Assembly (NCBI GenBank): GCA_034717835.1
Contig: JAYELZ010000039.1
Span: forward strand, 1 to 23,838
Source of the DNA: G713 sp034717835
GTDB lineage: Bacteria > Chloroflexota > Anaerolineae > B4-G1 > SLSP01
Length of the DNA: 23,838 nt
Reading direction: 5' to 3'
This document shows positions 1 through 6,565 of this stretch, piece by piece; position 1 is the first letter of the stretch, and the number at the start of each line of letters is the position of its first letter. The notes under the pieces are model-generated. The model was not told where the DNA came from. It saw nothing but the letters and a program-made list of their open reading frames with translations, and did no database searches. Made by a program: the position numbers and the translations under genes.

Positions 1-1400
1 TGCAGGGGCCACGTTTCCAGCCAGCGACGGCCACGCGCTAACTCGCGCAGATACGCAACTTCCATCGCCGCCAGTTGGGCGAAGGTATAGATACCGTCCG
101 CGTTAAGTTGTGCGGTCGTCCGCGGCCCGATTCCCAAGATGCGTTGCAGATCATCCACCTCCGTCATCGACGCGGGCGCAAATCCACCCGGCGCCGCATA
201 GGAGAAAGAGGGCGTCCTGAGCTGCCGGTAGGTTTCGTAAGCCTGCGCAATCAACCGACCGTAATTGGCCGCCTGGCCGGAGCCATTGTAAATCCTGGCA
301 AATCCCACGAAATCAGCGTTCCGCAAACATTGATCCGCCTGTTTCCGGCGTACAAATTCAAAAAAACCGCGCACCTGGTGCTCCTCGCCGGAGGCAAAGA
401 GAGCGAGCATTTCCGGTGCCGCAGCACAACCAAGTAGCCGGTAATGGAAACCCATGATCTGCGGCCCGCCCATGCTAATGGAAGTACACGCCGCCGCGTC
501 ATCTAACCCGCGAGCGAACTCTAGAACTTCCCACTCGCTCTGCTGGTTCCCGTGGAAGGTCTCCCAGGGTTGGTTCACCGCACGCCGCCACCGGTGCTCT
601 ATCCAACGACGGTGAGGGTTGAAGCTAAAGTGTTGGGCAAAATGTTCCGGATGATATTTCCCCCAGTAGTCATAAAAGATGTGGTTCTCGAAACGCACCG
701 TCAAACGGCCATCCGGGCCAAAAGGCTGCCCTCGCGATTCGACTTGCCAGACGGCAACCGCGCTGCCCGGATCGATAGACAATTCCGCCGCCAACTCTTG
801 GAAACGGCCTCCCAACCGGTTCCAGGTCAGGGCGATTTTACGTTGCAAACTATTGAGCGCGGCCGTTATCGTGATTTTTTCTTCTTCAGCCGGAGCAAGA
901 GCGGGATCGGGCACTACGGGCGCCACCAGCGAGAAGTAATTGGCCGCTGCGTAACCCTCACGTCCATCGGGGAGACGAACATGGAGCCACTCCCCCGGTC
1001 GTCCTACCTTAGCGCGCACCTCCGCCTCCGTCTCCAGCGCCACCAGCTCTTCTTCGTGCAGCACCTGAGTGATACGTGCGGCACTCAACGAGGGGGCTTG
1101 CCGGATATTCAAGCAACCGGCAGCCGGGTTATGAACCCAGACCGGGCAACTATCTGCCAGCGCAGCGTCAGAGGAGAACAATTGTAGATACCAGGCCGCC
1201 AGATAAACCTCTCGCCCATCTAGGAGCCGCACCCGCAACCATTCACCATGCTGACCGACCTTAGCCCGCACAGTCGCCGCCGTCTCCAACGCCTCAACAA
1301 TGGCGCCATCCGGTAACTGCGTTACCAGCTCGCCGTAGGGTCGTTGCCGGGCATTCAAATATCCTTCTGGACTAACTACTCTGAGTTTCAAAGGCGCCAT
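1..1400 (-). CDS. N-acetylmuramidase-family protein with two SH3-like domains and helix-hairpin-helix (3' end beyond window)
   Basis: Reading the minus strand from ATG at 1400 gives 466 codons without a stop, running off the left edge, so the gene is partial at its C terminus. Two related SH3b-like segments (about residues 5-75 and 87-158) both carry VRAKVG, GEWL and VRL.DGRE. Residues about 175-400 resemble the N-acetylmuramidase family PF11860/DUF3380, which cleaves peptidoglycan glycan strands: VWQVESRG with candidate catalytic Glu221, then GPDGRLTVRFENHIF, SMGGPQIMGF and YNGSGQAANYGRLIAQAY. Residues about 415-445 (DDLQRILGIGPRTTAQL) look like a helix-hairpin-helix, normally a nucleic-acid or protein binding fold and unusual on a wall hydrolase. 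No signal peptide or membrane segment is visible, so any export route is unknown. An AGGAG site sits 8 bases before the ATG. Domain calls rest on motif recognition; the muramidase call is strong, the HhH call good. Confidence 0.85.
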   Translation of the reverse strand, partial: MAPLKLRVVSPEGYLNARQRPYGELVTQLPDGAIVEALETAATVRAKVGQHGEWLRVRLLDGREVYLAAWYLQLFSSDAALADSCPVWVHNPAAGCLNIRQAPSLSAARITQVLHEEELVALETEAEVRAKVGRPGEWLHVRLPDGREGYAAANYFSLVAPVVPDPALAPAEEEKITITAALNSLQRKIALTWNRLGGRFQELAAELSIDPGSAVAVWQVESRGQPFGPDGRLTVRFENHIFYDYWGKYHPEHFAQHFSFNPHRRWIEHRWRRAVNQPWETFHGNQQSEWEVLEFARGLDDAAACTSISMGGPQIMGFHYRLLGCAAAPEMLALFASGEEHQVRGFFEFVRRKQADQCLRNADFVGFARIYNGSGQAANYGRLIAQAYETYRQLRTPSFSYAAPGGFAPASMTEVDDLQRILGIGPRTTAQLNADGIYTFAQLAAMEVAYLRELARGRRWLETWPL

Positions 1401-1420
1401 TGTATGCTCCTTAATTGAAA

Positions 1421-1449
1421 ATTGAAAGTTAAAAGTTACAGGTTGAAAG
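1421..1449. repeat. 29-base interspersed repeat, copy 1
   Basis: This AT-rich element contains TTGAAAGTTAAA and CAGGTTGAAAG. It matches 3343-3371 at 26 of 29 positions, and all three differences are A/G transitions. It lies just upstream of the muramidase start, inside its probable leader. Shorter GTTGAAA-like units flank it. Confidence 0.75.
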
Positions 1450-1473
1450 TTGACTTCACTGAAAAGACCAAGA

Positions 1474-1621
1474 TTTTCACCACTAAGGCGCAAAGGCGCG
1501 AAGGATTAATGAATCTTAGTGCCTTAGCGGCTTTGTGGTAAAACCACTCTTCCTTCAGGAAAATCATGGTTACCCTAAAACTTATTTTTTTCTCAGTGTC
1601 CTCTGCGTCTCCGTGGTGAAA
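1474..1621. repeat. Degenerate intergenic repeat with imperfect inverted arms (CACCACTAAGGC type)
   Basis: The left arm starts TTTTCACCACTAAGGC at 1474. An imperfect inverted right arm (GCCTTAGCGGCTTTGTGG and following A residues) ends at 1543. A further relative, read on the minus strand as TTTCACCACGGAGACGCAG, occupies about 1589-1621 and abuts the stop codon of the next gene. Short reading frames across it translate to low-complexity peptides such as FHHGDAEDTEKK, which are typical of non-coding repeats of this kind. A relative lies at 6272-6344. Confidence 0.7.
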
Positions 1622-1628
1622 TACTTTT

Positions 1629-2609
1629 TCAAAGGACAACCTCCAACTGCTCTTCTAAATGGCGCATCAGCGCGCGCGCGGAGAAGAAACCCACGGCGAA
1701 AAATATCAACACCGCTACGGCAATAATCAACGGAGCCACAAGAGGAAGCGTTACACCTGTCAGCCCTACCAACGAGAAAAAGATGAAGCCCCAAATTAGC
1801 CAGGCAACAAGCATCGCCGCGCCCCGACCCAGCTTTTCCCAGATAAGCCAACCCGAACCCCACATTAGAAATTCCGCGAAGACGGCCAGCCCCGCCCGAG
1901 GGTTGGTTTGCACCCACCGTAACACCTTGCCAATGCCTTTCTTCAATTTCCAGAGTTGGTAGAGGGCATAGGCAAGCGCGGCCACAGCCAAGACAAAGAC
2001 TAGCACTCCCAACGCCACTAACAACCAGGGATTGACCTTAGAGAGGAGATAAACGAGCACCATCAACACCACGGAGGAGCTATTTTCAAAGGTGGCATTG
2101 GCAGGAGCAGCCAGATAGCCAGTGGTTCCAGAAGCCGCACCAACCAACGGCTTGGCCGCAAACTTAATGCCGCTCACCGAGGAGGCGAATAACGCGCCGC
2201 CGCCGGCCATCAACCAACCGTTACGCGCCAGATTGCCTTCCAGGTCAAAGAGCTGCAAGGTTTCTAACAAGTGTTGCAATTCCGGGTGCATACCGGTGAG
2301 CACGCCGACCGAAGCCAGAGAGATGAACGCGGCCGAGACCGGCACTAAGAAACCACTGAGGAAATTTATGAGGGTATTGACGGCATTCATAACGCCAGGA
2401 GCCAGAGTCGCCAGATAAGCCGGCGCAACAGTCAAAATCCAAAATAGCGCCACAATCAATATGAACCACCAGGATTCCATAAACTGCATCTTAGGCGTCA
2501 GCGTGACCCAGCCTATTTTGGAGATGATGGCAAAAATTAGCAAACAGAGATATTGATTAGCGGCGCCTACCAATCCGCCGGCCGAGATTGCCGATAGTAC
2601 CAGTTCCAT
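1629..2609 (-). CDS. Multi-pass membrane protein, DUF4126-like with extra C-terminal helices
   Basis: This 326-residue protein is mostly hydrophobic. Likely membrane segments are near residues 5-30, 46-70, 80-105, 132-150, 178-190, 195-220, 238-257, 264-285 and 288-310. The block from about 145 to 225 (GIKFAAKPLVGAASGTTGYL, then an ENSSS stretch, a long hydrophobic segment and basic LWKLKKG) resembles the C-terminal half of DUF4126 proteins, an integral membrane family of unknown function. Residues about 230-326 form an additional hydrophobic part beyond the usual family length. A GGAGG site stands 6 bases before ATG. It is the nearest codirectional gene upstream of the muramidase, with a 228-base repeat-containing gap, so co-transcription is uncertain. 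Function unknown; the family call is tentative. Confidence 0.75.
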   Translation of the reverse strand: MELVLSAISAGGLVGAANQYLCLLIFAIISKIGWVTLTPKMQFMESWWFILIVALFWILTVAPAYLATLAPGVMNAVNTLINFLSGFLVPVSAAFISLASVGVLTGMHPELQHLLETLQLFDLEGNLARNGWLMAGGGALFASSVSGIKFAAKPLVGAASGTTGYLAAPANATFENSSSVVLMVLVYLLSKVNPWLLVALGVLVFVLAVAALAYALYQLWKLKKGIGKVLRWVQTNPRAGLAVFAEFLMWGSGWLIWEKLGRGAAMLVAWLIWGFIFFSLVGLTGVTLPLVAPLIIAVAVLIFFAVGFFSARALMRHLEEQLEVVL

Positions 2610-2681
2610 GTTAGCCTCCGTTATTTATCTAAAGTGCTCAGTGATAGGGGATTAAGGAGTAGGAACACGCGAGGCGCGCCT

Positions 2682-2796
2682 GGCGACTGAAGTCGGCTGT
2701 CCACCAGCGCGGACAGGGGCTAAAGATTCCTCGCTCCGTTCGGAGTGACACTGCCGCCGTGTGGTCATTCGCTCGCTCGCCTTTTCGCTTGCTCGC
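2682..2796. repeat. Patchwork of small palindromic and CTCG-periodic repeats
   Basis: The gap holds the palindrome CGACT-GA-AGTCG (2684-2695), then a TTCCTCGCTCCG unit with palindrome CTCCG-TT-CGGAG (2734-2745), then a run of CGCTCGCTCGCC-like four-base periodicity (about 2768-2810). The run extends into the last codons of the adjacent nitroreductase gene. Similar elements are common non-coding repeats in Chloroflexota and other bacteria; copy number here cannot be judged from one window. Confidence 0.6.
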
Positions 2797-3318
2797 TCAC
2801 TCGCTCCAGCGCTCGTAGCGGACTAACTCAGCCAATGTTTTACGCGGTGGATGAGGTCGTTCGACGGCGGGATAGCCCAGCGGCGTGAAGACGATCGGTT
2901 CAACACCCGCCGGCAAACCCAACACCTCGCGCGCGGCGTCCGGATCGAAGGCCGCGATCCAGCAAGTGCCCAATCCCTGTTCCGTCGCGGCCAAGATCAG
3001 ATGATCCATGGCGATAGCTGCGTCCACATCCAAGTAGCATTTGCCATCCGAGCGGCGGCGCTGCCACCCCTCACTGGTCAAGCCACAGACGGCGATCACC
3101 AACGGCGGCTGGACGAACCAAGCGTGGTCATAGATCCGTCTTAGCTCCTCCTCCCTCCCCGCCGTCTGGATCACTAACAGGCGGAACGGCTGGGAGTTAT
3201 GCGCGGAAGGAGCCATCCGCACCGTTTCCAAAATTGCTTGTAGTTTTTCCTCTAGCACTGAATCGGGCTTGTACGCCCGCACACTATGTCGCTGCATCAC
3301 TAAATCATGAAATTTCAT
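2797..3318 (-). CDS. Nitroreductase-family FMN oxidoreductase (short form)
   Basis: This 173-residue protein is compact for the nitroreductase superfamily, whose members bind FMN and use NAD(P)H to reduce diverse electrophiles. The FMN phosphate-binding motif RHSVRAY is at residues 10-16 and APSAHNSQPFRLLVI at 36-50. The dimer and cofactor regions continue with DAAIAMDHLILAATEQGLGTCWI (99-121, given by position) and a C-terminal PPRKTLAELVRYERW. The AGGAG site is 7 bases before ATG. The last residues after RYERW come from a CTCG-type repeat region, so the natural family end probably lies at that Trp. It sits 69 bases downstream of the secreted Ig-like gene on the same strand. The substrate cannot be inferred. 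Confidence 0.88.
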   Translation of the reverse strand: MKFHDLVMQRHSVRAYKPDSVLEEKLQAILETVRMAPSAHNSQPFRLLVIQTAGREEELRRIYDHAWFVQPPLVIAVCGLTSEGWQRRRSDGKCYLDVDAAIAMDHLILAATEQGLGTCWIAAFDPDAAREVLGLPAGVEPIVFTPLGYPAVERPHPPRKTLAELVRYERWSE

Positions 3319-3342
3319 CGTAATCTCCTAGGTAAACTAAAA

Positions 3343-3371
3343 GTTGAAAGTTAAAGGTTGCAGGTTGAAAG
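3343..3371. repeat. 29-base interspersed repeat, copy 2
   Basis: This is the second copy of the element at 1421-1449, with three A/G differences in 29 bases. It lies 25 bases upstream of the short nitroreductase start and downstream of the secreted protein stop. Both copies have the same orientation relative to the following minus-strand gene. Confidence 0.75.
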
Positions 3372-3387
3372 CTTAAAAACTAACGGC

Positions 3388-5067
3388 TTAAGGCATGTAC
3401 CACCATTCGTTACGGGAACGCGGATCCATCAGCGTGCCGGTATCGCGAATGGCTACTCGGATCTCATCACCACTGGCCCGCCCCAGGGCTTGATGTCCAT
3501 ATAGTGCCGGTAAATCCTTCCGCCCGGCAGACTCCACCTGTTCGTAAAGTTCCAACAAGGATGGTTCCACGCAAATACCAGCTAGCTGCACCACGTATCC
3601 TCCGCCAATCAGCTGACCATCCCCGTCAAACCGCGCCAGACCATCCTCCCGCCCATATTTGAGCGTAATGGTATCTTCGCCAGCGTAGAGCACCATAGCC
3701 ACGTAGCCACGCTGATCAATCACAGCGTTACGATCTGGCGTATGAATTATCTGTTCAGCAGTAGTTTCCAGCCCCAAAAAAGAAACCGGATAGGGTGAAG
3801 CAGCACGGCCATCTTCATAGAGCATGTAAACATCGGTGATTGCGGGCAGCTGCGGATTTGAAAAGAGATAGATCAGGCGGGGAGTCCCTGTATTGGTGCC
3901 GTAAGTCACCCATCCGGCATACTCCGCAACCGGCTGATAATCAAAGAGATTGATGTTAAATCTCATATCATGGGCCGCATCCGGGTCAGGGAACTGCGAG
4001 TGGTCTACATCCACTGAGATGGCAGTATATGCAGCGCCGGGAATAGGCTGGCAGCCCTCCGGGGGTTTAATGATCAACGGCAGATAGACGCGCAGCGCAT
4101 CCACCAGGGCTATCTCGTGAGTAGCGGTCACCAGCGCGCCGCAGGGGTTGTTGGCCGTAACCGTGACCCATTGCGCTCCGGTCAGCGTCCAGCTGAAAGC
4201 GGTCGTATCCAACGAATCGCTGAGCACATGCGTAACCGAGGGTTGCCCAGTAGCCTGCCAGGTGTAGGTAATGGGCAATTGCGCGCTCTCTGGTTTCACG
4301 CGCGCGGTGAAGGCTTGCGCGGTGTGCGTCACGCCCGCCGCCGGCCCAGAGAGCGTCACCCCGGTCAAGGAGACGCAAGGAGCAACGGAGATGGTCACTC
4401 GCTGCGTCGCACTGAGCGGAGGACTGCCATTGGTCGCCGTCACGGTGAGCTGTTGCGTGCCGGCCACGGGCCAGGTGAAAACCAGTGTATGGCACAGAGT
4501 CGTAACCACCTCCGTCCGAGAAATCTGCCCGGTCGCCTGCCAGAGATAAGTGAGTGGCACTGTCGCATCCACCGGCCCCGCCTGCGCCGTGAAGGTGTAC
4601 GGAGACCCGACAACTCCAATCGCCGGCCCATCCAGAGCCAGCGTGGTCAACGAGAGAAAAGGGGTAGCCGCGATAGTCAGAGTATGCGTAGCGGAGACCA
4701 ACACCCCACCCGCATTATTAGCCGTGACGGTCAGCGTTTTAGTCCCTGTCGTCTCCCAGGTAAAGGAGAGCACATCAGCACTCGCGCTAATCACGTGGCT
4801 CGTGGAAAACTGCCCGGTCGCCTGCCAATGGTAGGTGATAGGCAACGTCGCCGTCAGCGGAGCGACGGTCGCCGTAAAAATAACCGGCTGCTGGTCAAGG
4901 CGCGCTTGCTGAGTGCCGGTAATCTCTATCTCCGTGAGAACCCCGTTCTCTGCTGCTGGTACCGGCACAGCGGCCCGCACGGGCAACATCCACAACGAGA
5001 CCCACCAGCCGCTCAACAACAGCGCGGCTCCCAGTATCACAATAACCATAGCTCTATGACTCTTCAC
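3388..5067 (-). CDS. Secreted protein with three Ig/PKD-like repeats and an unknown C-terminal domain
   Basis: This 559-residue exported protein starts at GTG (5067-5065), supported by AGGAGG 8 bases upstream. Residues 1-33 form a basic, hydrophobic signal peptide ending near VRAAVP. Three tandem beta-sandwich-like repeats follow at about 43-133, 138-228 and 232-322. Each has ITYTWQATGQ-like and TVTATNxxG...SATHxxTI signatures, a style frequent in Chloroflexota surface proteins. YLPLIIK at 328-334, a motif often seen in secreted Anaerolineae proteins, joins them to a C-terminal domain of about 220 residues rich in aromatic and acidic positions (AEYAGWVTYG, YGREDGLARFDGDG, IRVAIRDTG, MDPRSRNEWW). 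I cannot assign a function to that domain. The protein is probably released or surface-bound; no sortase or membrane anchor is visible at the C terminus. It is 66 bases downstream of the LiaF-like gene and may be co-transcribed. Confidence 0.85.
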   Translation of the reverse strand: MKSHRAMVIVILGAALLLSGWWVSLWMLPVRAAVPVPAAENGVLTEIEITGTQQARLDQQPVIFTATVAPLTATLPITYHWQATGQFSTSHVISASADVLSFTWETTGTKTLTVTANNAGGVLVSATHTLTIAATPFLSLTTLALDGPAIGVVGSPYTFTAQAGPVDATVPLTYLWQATGQISRTEVVTTLCHTLVFTWPVAGTQQLTVTATNGSPPLSATQRVTISVAPCVSLTGVTLSGPAAGVTHTAQAFTARVKPESAQLPITYTWQATGQPSVTHVLSDSLDTTAFSWTLTGAQWVTVTANNPCGALVTATHEIALVDALRVYLPLIIKPPEGCQPIPGAAYTAISVDVDHSQFPDPDAAHDMRFNINLFDYQPVAEYAGWVTYGTNTGTPRLIYLFSNPQLPAITDVYMLYEDGRAASPYPVSFLGLETTAEQIIHTPDRNAVIDQRGYVAMVLYAGEDTITLKYGREDGLARFDGDGQLIGGGYVVQLAGICVEPSLLELYEQVESAGRKDLPALYGHQALGRASGDEIRVAIRDTGTLMDPRSRNEWWYMP

Positions 5068-5133
5068 AATTTTATCCTCCTACCTTGGTTTTATCCGCGC
5101 AAAGCTGCGTCCCAGCGCTAGTTTTCACAAGGC

Positions 5134-5646
5134 TCAACGTCGCTGGAAAATAGCGCGCCCCAACGCCAGCACCCCCAGCAAAATCAAGAGCACCGGCCAA
5201 TAGGCTCCCAAGAAGATTTGTCCAAAAAAGGAGCCGAAGACCAGAAATAACACTGCGCTGACGGCGATAGTCTCCAAGCCGTCGCGCACCTCCCGCCAGC
5301 GTTTTTCACGCGGGCCTAAGAGCGCCGTAAGTAGCACTCCAACCCCCACAAAGCCGGGAATCAAAGCCCAAACGTAAGACCAGCTGCCCCAATTGCCGGT
5401 GGCGTTCTGCCAAGCCAATATCCCGCCGATGCCACCGACAATACATGCTGGCACCGCCAGTCCCGGGTCCCCGGTTAAAAGACCAATGAGTACCAAGACG
5501 CCGGCTGCGCCAAAGACGTAGAGCGGCCAATCCCAAAAGCGAACTAAGTAGGTCAACCCCGGAAATAGCTTCAGGGCCAACCAGGCAACTCCCACCACGA
5601 TTAAGAGTAACCCCACGGTGAAATTGGAGCGGTCTTTAATCCTCAT
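5134..5646 (-). CDS. Small LiaF/LiaI-like multi-helix membrane protein
   Basis: This 170-residue protein has four to six hydrophobic segments (about 9-28, 40-58, 63-79, 91-110, 125-143 and 147-164). The opening, NFTVGLLLIVVGVAWLAL followed by an aromatic-rich loop FWDWPLYVFGAAGVLVLIG, and a similar WPVLLILLGVLAL near the end match the helical-hairpin pattern of the LiaI/LiaF-like membrane region (PF18917 type). In other bacteria such regions occur in envelope-stress proteins. No cytosolic LiaF-type C-terminal domain is present. Its ATG overlaps the stop of the upstream nitroreductase as ATGA (5643-5646), a sign of translational coupling. The role is unknown; the family assignment rests on pattern only. 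Confidence 0.8.
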   Translation of the reverse strand: MRIKDRSNFTVGLLLIVVGVAWLALKLFPGLTYLVRFWDWPLYVFGAAGVLVLIGLLTGDPGLAVPACIVGGIGGILAWQNATGNWGSWSYVWALIPGFVGVGVLLTALLGPREKRWREVRDGLETIAVSAVLFLVFGSFFGQIFLGAYWPVLLILLGVLALGRAIFQRR

Positions 5647-6227
5647 AGCGACTCCACATCAGAGAGGATTAGTTCAGCCAACGATTGTTTGGGCACATGA
5701 TGCACCCCCGCCTCGTCCCGCCAATACTTAATATCGCCAGACTCCGGCACCGACTCAATCACCACCTCTTCAACCGGTTTGCCCAGCGCCAACACCAACA
5801 AAATCTCATAACGTGCGGGGAGCGCTAAGACCTCCCGCAGGGCCTCCCGTTCCACCGCCCCCAGGATACAACCGCCTAGCCCGCGCTCGGTCGCCCCCAA
5901 CATGATGCTCTGAGCAGCGATGCCGTGATCTACACCGCAGGATTCGTTGATTTCGGTATCGCCCAAGATAACAATATAGGCAGTAGGCCGCTCTCCCGCC
6001 GCCGGGCCGTCCCAATCCCGCAGATAACCGGCCCAGTGCAAACAAGGAAATATACGCGCATTTTGCGCGGCGGTAGCCGAGAGCACAAATTTCAGCGGCT
6101 GGCGATTCGCCCCAGACGCCGAAAGACGCGCCAGCTCCACCAGCTCCCGGAGCGTCGCCTCCGCAATTTTAACCTGCTGGTCAAATCTGCGATAACTTCT
6201 ATTCTTCCTGATCAGATCTCTTAACAT
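5643..6227 (-). CDS. Nitroreductase-family protein (second paralog)
   Basis: The start is taken at ATG 6227, preceded by GAGGAGAG with 3-4 bases spacing. An in-frame start 30 bases further upstream (6257) would add a tail with no ribosome site and is rejected. The 194-residue product has the FMN-binding RKNRSYRRF (7-15), SASGANRQPLKFVLS (36-50), AGYLRDWDGP (66-75), and VDHGIAAQSIMLGATERGLG (99-118) with the acidic and aromatic pattern of nitroreductase-fold flavoproteins. The C-terminal DIKYWRDEAGVHHVPKQSL marks a well-conserved subgroup distinct from the shorter paralog at 2797-3318. It is presumed a cytosolic FMN-dependent oxidoreductase of unknown substrate. It is the first gene of a likely nitroreductase, membrane protein and secreted protein unit. 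Confidence 0.88.
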   Translation of the reverse strand: MLRDLIRKNRSYRRFDQQVKIAEATLRELVELARLSASGANRQPLKFVLSATAAQNARIFPCLHWAGYLRDWDGPAAGERPTAYIVILGDTEINESCGVDHGIAAQSIMLGATERGLGGCILGAVEREALREVLALPARYEILLVLALGKPVEEVVIESVPESGDIKYWRDEAGVHHVPKQSLAELILSDVESL

Positions 6228-6565
6228 TTTCTCTCCTCTGTGAATAGCAAATGTCAAATCGGCAAATCAATAATTTGCCGCCAAGCCGCTAAGAAAAAAG
6301 AGGGCTAACTTTCAAATCCTCATGTCTTGGTGCCTTAGTGGCAGAACGATTGGCAGAAAAGTCCTGTCCACCTACAACTGTTCCGCTTGATAAGGAATCA
6401 TCCCTTAGTTTACGCCAAAGAAGAATTCTAGCAAGGGTCCGCCACCCAGAAAATGAGCATCACCAGCATCAACCCAAAAGCCACTTGTCACAAATAAAAG
6501 TCGTGGTAGTCTTTGCTTAGTGTCACCTTACCCAATTATTACATTCAACACCAAGGGGGATTGTC
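6228..6565. other. Divergent intergenic region with repeats, no convincing gene
   Basis: These 338 bases separate a minus-strand nitroreductase from a plus-strand membrane protein gene. They hold a 7-base-pair hairpin GGCAAAT-CAATA-ATTTGCC (6261-6279) and a degenerate inverted repeat (6272-6344), then about 200 bases without recognisable structure. A 60-codon plus-strand frame at 6338-6520 starts within the repeat, has no ribosome site and no familiar sequence, and is not called. Promoters for both flanking genes should lie here, but no clear -35/-10 pair was found. Confidence 0.6.
6272..6344. repeat. Degenerate inverted repeat, relative of 1474-1543
   Basis: The left arm TTGCCGCCAAGCCGCTAAG and the right arm GTGCCTTAGTGGCAGAA are imperfectly inverted around an AT-rich centre. 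The CTAAGGC/GCCTTAG core and the CCAC/GTGG ends are shared with the element at 1474-1543. Confidence 0.6.

Noticed and set aside
552..1187. Long plus-strand reading frame opposite the muramidase gene
   Set aside because: It is antisense to a clear coding frame with recognisable motifs, its own protein is Arg/Pro-rich without a familiar motif, and it has no ribosome site.
1436..1639. Short minus-strand frame with FHHGDAEDTEKK
   Set aside because: This is the usual translation of a non-coding CACCAC-type repeat; there is no ribosome site.
2768..2813. Possible CRISPR or tandem-repeat locus in the CTCG-rich run
   Set aside because: The period is about four bases and irregular, with no spacers; it is simple low-complexity DNA.
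4117..5121. 334-codon plus-strand frame opposite the secreted Ig-like gene
   Set aside because: It reads the complement of the repeat-rich gene; the product is Arg/Gly/His-rich with no fold signature, while the minus strand has a signal peptide and three repeats.
2797..6227. The two nitroreductases as a recent tandem duplication
   Set aside because: They share only the fold motifs (RxSxR, SGANxQP/SAHNSQP), differ in length and C-terminal signature, and are separated by two unrelated genes.
6338..6520. 60-codon plus-strand frame before the membrane protein gene
   Set aside because: It begins inside a repeat arm, has no ribosome site, and its composition is unlike neighbouring proteins.
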